From assembly GCA_035946955.1 (NCBI GenBank), contig DASYYE010000478.1, forward strand, positions 1 through 15,416: DNA of 15,416 nucleotides, in the 5' to 3' direction. Each line of letters starts with the position of its first letter. The first letter of the stretch is position 1. The position numbers were made by a program, and so were the translations under genes. Positions 1-5,437 of the stretch are shown here, piece by piece. Origin of the DNA: DASYYE01 sp035946955 (lineage in GTDB: Bacteria > Actinomycetota > Actinomycetes > Streptosporangiales > Streptosporangiaceae). The notes under the pieces were generated by a model that ran no database searches, was not told the DNA's origin, and worked only from the letters and a program-made list of their open reading frames with translations.

Positions 1-527
1 GCCGGCAATCCAGAGCTGTCGGCTGGTGCCCTTGCGGTGGCTGAACCGGCCGAATGGACCGCGGATCACTGCGGGCATGCCCGGTTGTACGACGCCCCGG
101 AGCTGGGTGGTGTTGTCGCCCAGCGCCTTGATGGCGAAGCGCAGCAGGTTGTTACCAGACGCGCTGGTAATGGTGAACGGGTGCCGGTGCCAGCCGTCGA
201 TACCCTCCAGATAGAGCATAGCGAACTGTCCCGGCGCGAAGGCAGCCGGGCGTCCGAGCGGCGCCAGCGCGATCTCGGTGATCGCGGCGCCGATGTCGTG
301 GACCTCGGTGACCTGGTAGTCGTACAGTGGCACGAAGTGCCTGGCCAGCAGTTCGCGGTAGAGGTAGAAGGCCAGGCCGATGCCGCCGATGGCGACGTAA
401 CTCCAGCGCAGCAACTGAGCGCGCGGGAACGGCGTGCCGTCGAGCAGGCCGTGCAGGAATCCGGCCGCCACGAACAGCCCGGTCAGGCGGTGCACCGACC
501 GCCACAGCTCATACCCGCCCATCTTTT
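1..527 (-). pseudogene. Continuation of the ferric-reductase-like protein: last heme helices and FAD/NAD domain (out of frame, partial at window edge)
   Basis: Read in the frame -1 relative to the 483-995 piece, the sequence continues without a stop to base 1. It gives GYELWRSVHRLTGLF, then AGFLHGLLDG (two His 13 residues apart, the second heme-ligand pair), another hydrophobic segment (YVAIGGIGLAFYLY), and an FR-type flavin domain. HRHPFTITSAS is the FAD-binding motif, RGPFGRFSHRKG follows, and LWIAG begins the NAD(P) site at the window edge. Adding one G to the GGGGAAAA run (plus-strand 524-531) would join both pieces as ...LRDLGEKMGGYELW..., which reads like an unbroken family member. So this is one gene with a one-base deletion or a sequencing indel, not two genes. 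The C-terminal NAD(P)-binding part lies outside the window. Confidence 0.75.
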
Positions 528-995
528 CCCCAGATCCCGCAGACCGGGCAGGCGGGGGACCGCAAGCACCGGCCTGTGCAGGGAGCGCGGAATCAGGGAA
601 CGCCAGCGGGGCAGGATGGCCCAGACCGCGAGGATCAGCAGGCCTGCCGCGCCGATCACCGCCAGCAGCGGCCCCAGGCGGCTGCGGTGCGGGTTCACCG
701 ACAGCAGGATGTGCGGGACCAGCAGGGCCATCCCGGTAATGGCCGCCCGCCGGTGCCAGATGGCGGCCCGGTCGATGCCGTCGAACACACCCTCGACCCA
801 GGGCAGCGTGCTGATCAGCACCAGCGCGATGGACAACAGCAGCACAGATTCCGCCCCGAAGAACTGGCCCAGATACGCGGTGGCAGACTGGCCAGGCGGC
901 TCAGCGGCGAACCACAGGACGGCCCACCCGGCAGCCAGGCCAGCGATCACGGCCGGGCCGAGCCGCCCGGCGGGCGGCAGCAGCGCGCGCATCAT
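483..995 (-). CDS. Ferric-reductase-like transmembrane domain protein, N-terminal piece (170 aa, ended early by a frameshift)
   Basis: This is the membrane half of a heme- and flavin-dependent oxidoreductase of the ferric reductase/NADPH oxidase type, which passes electrons across the cytoplasmic membrane. Four hydrophobic segments are visible at residues about 12-30, 43-62, 80-100 and 107-128. The third carries two His 14 residues apart (WHRRAAITG then VPHILLS), the spacing expected of bis-heme ligands. The ATG at 995 has an AGGAGG Shine-Dalgarno 5 nt upstream. It overlaps the TetR stop codon as ATGA, so the pair is probably translationally coupled. The last residues, after LRDLGK, are out of frame. 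The natural continuation lies in another frame, described in the next entry. The product as read would lack the last heme pair and the whole flavin domain, so it is probably non-functional unless the frameshift is a sequence error. Confidence 0.75.
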   Translation of the reverse strand: MMRALLPPAGRLGPAVIAGLAAGWAVLWFAAEPPGQSATAYLGQFFGAESVLLLSIALVLISTLPWVEGVFDGIDRAAIWHRRAAITGMALLVPHILLSVNPHRSRLGPLLAVIGAAGLLILAVWAILPRWRSLIPRSLHRPVLAVPRLPGLRDLGKRWAGMSCGGRCTA

Positions 996-1657
996 GATGG
1001 CCTCCTGAGTGGATCAGCTAGCTGGATGCGGGCGGTCGCCCCGAGCGTGAGGCCCGCAAGCGGGAGGAACACGTCGTCGACGATCTCGGCCACGGTGGCC
1101 GGGAGGATCGGCGCCGAGGAGGTGAGCACCTCGTGCCGGAACAGGTCAAACGGCAGCATGGCCACGCGCGGCGTGATCCGGTCCAGATCCACTTCGCCGC
1201 GCTCGCTGGCGCGCCGCAAGATCACCGGCATGACCTTGGCCGCGTTCCCGAACATGTCCGAACGTAGTGACGCCGCGAGCCGCGGGTCGCGGTAGAAGTC
1301 GGACATCACCCCATGCAGAGCCTGCCTGACCGGCCCGTCGTACCACCGTGACGCCACCGCGAGCACGGCGATCAGGTCGCCGCGCAGAGTGCCGGTGTCC
1401 GGGATGCTCGCTGGCGTCACCGTGGGCATATGCGCCCGGACCGCCGCGATGACCAGCTCGGCCTGGTTGGGCCACCGGCGGTATAGCACCGGCTTGCTCG
1501 TGCGGGCACGGGCGGCGACCCCTTCCATCGTCATGTCCGCGTATCCGGTCTCCGCCAGCTCCTTCCACGCCGCGTCCAGCAATGCTCGCTCCAAGGCTCT
1601 GCCCCGCCGCCGAGACGGCCTGCTGCTCGCAGTACCGGGCACCCGAGACGCCGCCAT
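992..1657 (-). CDS. TetR/AcrR family transcriptional regulator
   Basis: A one-component repressor-type regulator of 221 aa from the chosen start. The N-terminal helix-turn-helix (about residues 42-67, MTMEGVAARARTSKPVLYRR) is a typical TetR DNA-binding motif; the rest is an all-helical ligand-binding/dimerisation domain of the TetR_C type. The open frame begins at a GTG at 1732, but I prefer the ATG at 1657. The longer start would place one of the two operator-like palindromes inside the gene, and a TATAAC box (1689-1694, minus strand) would also lie within it. The ATG at 1657 has GGAG about 9 nt upstream. The stop overlaps the start of the ferric-reductase-like gene (ATGA), so the natural inference is an operon in which the regulator controls itself and the reductase. 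The ligand cannot be predicted. Confidence 0.88.
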   Translation of the reverse strand: MAASRVPGTASSRPSRRRGRALERALLDAAWKELAETGYADMTMEGVAARARTSKPVLYRRWPNQAELVIAAVRAHMPTVTPASIPDTGTLRGDLIAVLAVASRWYDGPVRQALHGVMSDFYRDPRLAASLRSDMFGNAAKVMPVILRRASERGEVDLDRITPRVAMLPFDLFRHEVLTSSAPILPATVAEIVDDVFLPLAGLTLGATARIQLADPLRRPS

Positions 1658-1693
1658 CCCGCGGCGCTCCGGCGCGGCGGGCGAGGTTGTTAT

Positions 1694-1710
1694 AGACACG
1701 CTTCGTATCT
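1694..1710. promoter_or_regulatory. Probable TetR operator 1 (AGACACG-CTT-CGTATCT)
   Basis: An inverted repeat with 7-bp arms and a 3-bp spacer, one mismatch from perfect. It matches the second palindrome at 1736-1752 in both arms. It touches a TATAAC box that could be the -10 element of the TetR-reductase operon, so binding here would block transcription. The operator role is inferred from position and symmetry. Confidence 0.6.
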
Positions 1711-1735
1711 TATGTTCGCCAAGTACGGTCACGAT

Positions 1736-1752
1736 AGATACGGCTCGTATCT
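1736..1752. promoter_or_regulatory. Probable TetR operator 2 (AGATACG-GCT-CGTATCT)
   Basis: A perfect inverted repeat: 7-bp arms around a 3-bp spacer. Its centre is 42 bp (about four helical turns) from operator 1, so two TetR dimers could sit on the same face of the DNA. It lies between the TetR gene and the transposase remnant. Confidence 0.65.
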
Positions 1753-1777
1753 TTTATGCGCGAGCGGTCGCCGCGGC

Positions 1778-2036
1778 CCAGGCCAGCACCGATGAGGAGG
1801 GCCGCCCGGTCCGCGACCCACGCTCGTCCTCTTACCTGGCAACCTTCGCACCCGCAGCCGAGTTCGGGATCTTGATGGCCGGACAGGCCCGCCGCCGCGG
1901 TGCCACCCGCATCCGCAAGCTCGTATACCCCGGCGACGGCGCGGCCTGGATCTGGAACCTCGCTACCCAGCACTTCCCCGAGGCCACCCAGATTGTGGAC
2001 CTCTACCACGCCCGCGAGCACCTGCAGACCTGGCCA
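1778..2036 (+). pseudogene. ISKra4-type transposase fragment
   Basis: In one plus-strand frame the sequence gives DEEGRPVRDPRSSSYLATF, then EFGILMAGQARRRG, then PGDGAAWIWNLATQHFPEAT and QIVDLYHAREHLQTW. The DGAxWIWN and QIVDLYHAREHL motifs are characteristic of ISKra4-family DDE transposases and surround one catalytic Asp. Only this internal stretch of about 85 residues survives. The N-terminal part, the rest of the catalytic domain and the element ends are missing. The reading is cut abruptly near 2036, where a thioesterase fragment begins in another frame. It is a dead remnant without a start codon or Shine-Dalgarno of its own; the longer open frame that contains it (1389-2141) is accidental. 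Confidence 0.7.
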
Positions 2037-2208
2037 GAAGGTCAGCTTCCTGCGCCCGGCCGCTCCCGGCCGGATCACCGGCACGGGCCGCGTGGTCCAT
2101 CGCGGCGGACCCATCGCATTCCTGGCCGGGGAACTGCGTGACAAGACCAGCGACGTGCTGGCCACCGCGACAGCGACGGTCCGGATCATCCGCCCGCACA
2201 GACACTGA
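2037..2208 (+). pseudogene. PaaI-type (hotdog) thioesterase, C-terminal fragment
   Basis: The frame gives KVSFLRPAAPGRITGTGRVV, HRGGPIAFLAGELRDKTSDV and LATATATVRIIRP, ending at a TGA. This pattern (FLRP...GR...GRVVHRG...AF.....D...LATATAT) is the last two-thirds of the hotdog fold of PaaI-like acyl-CoA thioesterases. The N-terminal part with the active-site helix is absent and is replaced by the transposase fragment in a different frame. A deletion or insertion-element event therefore probably truncated a thioesterase gene here. About 57 codons remain and no product is expected. Confidence 0.6.
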
Positions 2209-2624
2209 CACTGCGCTGGGCAACCCGATGGTCGCTGATGCCGGCTGACGTTCGGGCATGCAGCTGTCCGGCGACCAGTGTGGCAGCTCGCGCAGATCGC
2301 CCCCGTTCGGCACCGCACTGAGAAGTCCGCTAGCCGGGCCGACGCCGAGACAGAACGGAGGTTACGCGCGCGCTTGGGTCGCGACCGGACGATGGCCACT
2401 GAGTGTCACCTGGTGCTTGGCCTGATTCGCGCGGATCGCCGACGCTGAGCGGTTGGTCGGCGCGGATGGCTTGCTCTGTGGGCACGCTCCGGCATAGTCG
2501 CTGGCACGTGTGAGTGTCAGTGCCCCCGCCTAGCATCACAGCGCAACGGAACCTTGCCCGTCCTTCCACACCGGATTCAGGACGCGTGAGGTCCCGCTCG
2601 CGGCGTGCTCCCCAGGAGAACCCC
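2209..2624. other. Gap without a supported gene, upstream of the Q-L repeat gene
   Basis: About 415 bp. Short open frames exist on both strands but none shows recognisable motifs or a good ribosome site. A sequence at about 2513-2545 (GTGTCAG, a C-rich stretch, then TAGCAT) could be a promoter for the gene at 2625, but the hexamers are not convincing enough to assign. Flanked by gene fragments on the left, the stretch may itself be decayed sequence. Confidence 0.4.
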
Positions 2625-3911
2625 ATGACACTTCCTGCCTACACCGGCACTCTCACGCCAGACCACCGCCAGTTCATCACTGGCATTCGCGACCGGTGGA
2701 TGGCTACCGTGCTTTCTACGGCGCCGGTCGACCGCGCGGCCACTGCTGAGGCTGTCCGCTGCCTCTACGACACTCACAAGCTCCCGCAGCCGTCCTTGAT
2801 CATCTGGATGGATTCGCCCCTTGGCTGCGTCTATGCCGCCGCAGCCATTGGCAGGCTCGGGGACCAGTTCAGAAGGCAGCTCTTGAGCCAGCTTAGGCAA
2901 CAGCTCCATGATCAGCTGGGGGGCCGGCTCTGGGCCAGGCTCGCGGGCCAGATCTGGGGCCAGCTCGGGAACCGACTCGGAGATTGGCTGAGGGATCCGC
3001 TCAGGCGCCAGCTCGAGGACCAGCTCAATGGCCAGCTCCAGCATCAGCTCTGGGGGCAGCTGCGGGGGCAGATCAGGGGGCAGCTCCAGGGGCAGCTCTG
3101 GGATCAGCTCAAAGGCCAGCTTTGGGACCAGTTCTGGGACCAGCTCGGGGGCCAGTCCAGGATCCAGCTCGGGGACGAGTTCGACGAGTTCGACGGCCAG
3201 GATGAGGACCGGGACTGGGACGACTGGGACGAGCACCTTTTCTCGCTCTTTCCCTGGAAGGACGCCTACGCGCTGGCCTTCTACGGCTGCGCCCTGACCA
3301 TCGCAGGCAGGCCGGCCGACCCTGGTCTCGGCGCCCTAAGCAGCGTTGTCACTGAGACCGGATGGCTGATCCCTATGCGCGGCGTGGTCATTGCCGGCGC
3401 ACGTCCTGCCGTGCTGCACCACGATGCCCGCGGCGATCTGCATAATCCCGTCGGCATGGCCGTGGCCTACCCGGACGGCTGGGGGTTCCATGCGTGGCAT
3501 GGCCGCCCTGTGCCAGATTGGGTTGTCATCGCACCCTGCATCGAGGCGATCACGGCGGAGGAGAATACCGAGGTCCGCCGATGCGCGATCGAGTCTCTCG
3601 GCTGGGACCGGTTTATCGCTCAGGCTGGGCTCGCGCCTGTCACTGCAGGCGATAGCAAGAGCTTGGCAGCCGCGCATGTGCCTGACCCTGGCAACCCGGG
3701 GCAGCATCTTGTCCTCTACGACGTCCCCGAGCGGTTGTGGGGCAGCCGCATCCGGCTGCTCATGTGCACCAACGGCACTCCCGAGCGTGACGGCACCAGA
3801 CGCCGTTACGCACTGGCCGTACCCGCTCATATCAGCGACCCGGTCGAGGCAGCCGCATGGACGGCTGGCCTGCGCAAAGACCAGTACGCACAGATGGTAA
3901 GGCGCACGTGA
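2625..3911 (+). CDS. Protein with 26 tetrapeptide Gln-Leu-x-x repeats and a DUF6745-like C-terminal half
   Basis: A 428-aa protein of unknown function. The ATG at 2625 is chosen because AGGAG lies about 7 nt upstream; the frame is open further back but without a better site. Residues 1-80 form a conserved-looking N-terminal part (TPDHRQFI, PSLIIWMDSPLG). Residues 81-184 are 26 consecutive tetrapeptides of consensus QLxx, followed by an acidic Asp/Glu/Phe/Trp stretch (about 185-204). The C-terminal part is globular, with PDGWGFHAWHGRPVPDWVV, EENTEVRRCAIESLGWDRF, LYDVPERLWG and CTNGTPERDGTRRRYAL. I relate this to proteins annotated DUF6745 from memory, without a search. No signal peptide or membrane segment is seen, so it is probably cytoplasmic. 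The partner gene starts 47 bp downstream, suggesting an operon. Confidence 0.8.
   Translation: MTLPAYTGTLTPDHRQFITGIRDRWMATVLSTAPVDRAATAEAVRCLYDTHKLPQPSLIIWMDSPLGCVYAAAAIGRLGDQFRRQLLSQLRQQLHDQLGGRLWARLAGQIWGQLGNRLGDWLRDPLRRQLEDQLNGQLQHQLWGQLRGQIRGQLQGQLWDQLKGQLWDQFWDQLGGQSRIQLGDEFDEFDGQDEDRDWDDWDEHLFSLFPWKDAYALAFYGCALTIAGRPADPGLGALSSVVTETGWLIPMRGVVIAGARPAVLHHDARGDLHNPVGMAVAYPDGWGFHAWHGRPVPDWVVIAPCIEAITAEENTEVRRCAIESLGWDRFIAQAGLAPVTAGDSKSLAAAHVPDPGNPGQHLVLYDVPERLWGSRIRLLMCTNGTPERDGTRRRYALAVPAHISDPVEAAAWTAGLRKDQYAQMVRRT
2865..3176 (+). repeat. 12-bp coding tandem repeat, 26 units (CAGCTCnnnnnn)
   Basis: From 2865 every 12 bases begin a new unit, usually CAG-CTC/CTG followed by two variable codons. 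There are 26 units without a phase break, up to the unit starting at 3165. Position 1 is Gln in 21 of 26 units (otherwise Arg, Trp or Pro) and position 2 is Leu in 21 of 26 (otherwise Ile, Phe or Ser). Units in the second half (after about 3009) are more alike than those in the first half, consistent with recent slippage expansion there. Confidence 0.9.
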
Positions 3912-3958
3912 TCCATGAGAACGAGCCGACCCATCCACGCATCACGAAAGGAACTGCC

Positions 3959-4373
3959 ATGACCACAGCAACACTCGGCCAGCTCATCGAGAAGCACGGC
4001 TTCGACGTGCTTGATCACCTTGATCGCGACCTCGAGATCCCGGTCCATGCTGGTCTTCAGGCGCAGGGTGACCTATTCATCATCCCTGCGGACCCGAACC
4101 CTGCCAGCAGTCAGGGCGACGCAGTGCCGCCGGATGGGATCGCGGTGATCGAGGCGAACGGCGGCCATGAGCACCGGCTGTTCGCCGGACAGCCAGGCAC
4201 TGCGTTCTTCATCCCGGCAGGCACCAGCGGGCAGGACATCGGGCTCCTGGAATGCACCGAGCCCGCCTACATCGCCCACCCCGAGCACGCCTACGCCGGG
4301 GATCGCCCCCGGCACCTACATACTTCGCAGGCAGCGAGAACAAGCCGACGAGGAACGTCTCGTCGCCGATTAG
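3959..4373 (+). pseudogene. Small partner protein of the Q-L repeat gene, frameshifted near its C-terminus
   Basis: The ATG at 3959 follows an AAAGGA ribosome site by about 7 nt. The frame gives TLGQLIEKHGFDVLDHLDRD, IPVHAGLQAQGDLFIIPADP, GGHEHRLFAGQPGTAFFIPA and CTEPAYIAHPEHAYAG. It then loses sense after a GGGG run at 4298-4301. Removing one G restores GIAPGTYILRRQREQADEER followed by LVAD and a TAG at 4373, a plausible family-like tail, for a 137-aa product. Uncorrected, translation continues in a junk frame to 4516. I believe such proteins recur beside DUF6745-like genes in actinobacteria, but that is from memory. The protein is soluble-looking and rich in Gly and His, and its function is unknown. 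Whether the extra G is a real mutation or an assembly error cannot be told here. Confidence 0.7.
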
Positions 4374-4889
4374 CCCGAAGCTGCCAGTTTCGGTACATGA
4401 TTCCGGGTTTGACCTGGTGTTTGCCGACTGGGCGGATGGCATTCTGCTGCTTCAAGCTCAGCGGGATGGGGCGCCGAGGAGGTGGCCGGCTTCCTGCTGC
4501 GTGCTGGTCGGCTTAGTGGGCATTGGCCTGGTGGCCCAGGCGCTGGTGAACCGGACTTGGTTACGGATCTCGGTAACGCTGCGTTGTCGGGCTGGTTGCC
4601 TATTCGTGTGTACACGCCCCGGTGCTAGGCCTGACCACGTCACCCTCATCATGCATGCCGTCGAATAGGCAACCAGCCCGACCCCGTGCTTGGTGCAAGC
4701 CATAGGCAAAAGGTTCGACTCCGGGGGCGAGTTGAACCCCCATGGCCCTGACGTGCGACTTCTCTGCGTCCATCAGGAGCTTGCGTAGAAAGTTGCTGGT
4801 AAGAGCCATGTAGTTGTGTCCGAGGAGCGAGTCGAACTAATTGCCTATTCTGGGCTCCTATCGGCGGAGTTCGCTGTCGGCGGGTTGCG
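4374..4889. other. Gap without a supported gene, containing a long inverted repeat
   Basis: About 515 bp. Short open frames on both strands (for example minus 4600-4809 and minus 4458-4709) show no recognisable motif. The only clear structure is the 21-bp inverted repeat at 4586-4682. A further copy of its inner part, TTGCCTATTC, occurs at 4841-4850. The surroundings suggest decayed mobile-element DNA. Confidence 0.4.
4586..4682. repeat. 21-bp perfect inverted repeat with 55-bp spacer
   Basis: The arm at 4586-4606 (beginning GTCGGGCTGGTTGCCTATTC) is matched exactly in reverse complement at 4662-4682, giving a 97-bp unit. The spacer contains no gene. Transcribed, it could fold into a long stem; as DNA it could be the remnant of a small non-autonomous element with terminal inverted repeats. 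No target-site duplication is evident at the outer edges. Confidence 0.85.
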
Positions 4890-5278
4890 GTGAGCGGGCA
4901 GGCGGATCGGTGGATCAGGTGGACACGGTCGGGTGTGTGATGCTGCTGGCACTGAGAGCTGGGACGGTCCCTACCTGCACCTGCATATGTTGGTGGGCAC
5001 GGCATGGACAGCCTGGCTGGGTCGCGGCGCTCACGCCGCTGTCGGTGGACGGGATGATTGTCGCTGCGTCCACTACGTTGCTGGCCGACTCGCGGTTGGG
5101 CCGCAAGGGCGGGGCGCTTCCCTGGACGCTGTTGGTCGCTGGCAGCGTAGTCAGCCTTGCCGCCAACATTGCTGCGGCCGAGCCGACCCTGATCGGACGG
5201 GTGATCGCGGCCTGGCTGGGCTTTGCCCTGATCATCTCCTATGAACTGCTGACCCGCCAGGTGCGCGTCAACCCCTAG
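4890..5278 (+). pseudogene. DUF2637 (SpdB-like) membrane protein gene, multiply frameshifted
   Basis: DUF2637 proteins are small multi-helix membrane proteins usually found in actinobacterial conjugative plasmids and integrative elements. The 3' two-thirds reads clearly in one frame: HGQPGWVAALTPLSVDGMIV, AASTTLLADSRLGRKGGALP, then hydrophobic helices to LLTRQVRVNP and a TAG. The 5' part is in pieces. VSGQADRWIRWT is in one frame from a GTG at 4890, TVGCVMLLALRAGTV in the next, and YLHLHMLV in a third, before the reading returns. That needs at least three indels within about 130 bp. This is real decay rather than one sequencing slip. A second, shorter remnant of the same gene type lies at 12850-12973. 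Confidence 0.75.
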
Positions 5279-5377
5279 GGTGCCCAGCGGTGGCTCGCCT
5301 ACCTGCTAATTGCCGTCGGGTGGATCTTCGTCACCACCATCGCCGCCGGGATCGCCCGAGTGCTGAGCCGCCCATGA
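5279..5377 (+). pseudogene. Orphan membrane-segment tail after the DUF2637 pseudogene
   Basis: In the same frame as the DUF2637 reading, directly after its TAG, 32 sense codons follow: GAQRWLAYLLIAVGWIFVTT then IAAGIARVLSRP and a TGA. This is one hydrophobic helix with a basic tail and no start codon or ribosome site. It may be the end of another membrane protein joined here by deletion, or the original C-terminus of the pseudogene beyond a mutated stop. I do not recognise the family. Confidence 0.35.
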
Positions 5378-5437
5378 CCCAACCGCGGCCGAACTGCGAA
5401 GCCGTGCTAAATGGTGAGTTCGCTGTCGGAAGCCGAA

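Noticed and set aside
524..531. Programmed -1 frameshifting at GGGGAAAA in the reductase gene
   Set aside because: The run has the right shape for slipping but the codon register does not make a standard slippery heptamer, and reductases of this family are not known to need it. A one-base indel is simpler.
37..1008. Long plus-strand open frames over the reductase gene (323 and 322 aa)
   Set aside because: They run antisense to a clearly recognisable heme/FAD protein, have low-complexity Arg/Ala/Gly-rich translations and no ribosome site; typical shadows in GC-rich DNA.
1710..2399. 229-aa minus-strand open frame across the transposase and thioesterase remnants
   Set aside because: Antisense to two recognisable fragments and running into the TetR operators; no domain is visible.
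2865..3176. CRISPR-like array
   Set aside because: The units are 12 bp, contiguous, in frame and coding; there are no spacers.
4712..4722. GGTTCGACTCC resembling a tRNA T-loop
   Set aside because: The flanks cannot pair as a T-stem and no anticodon or acceptor arm is found upstream; not a tRNA and not a convincing att site.
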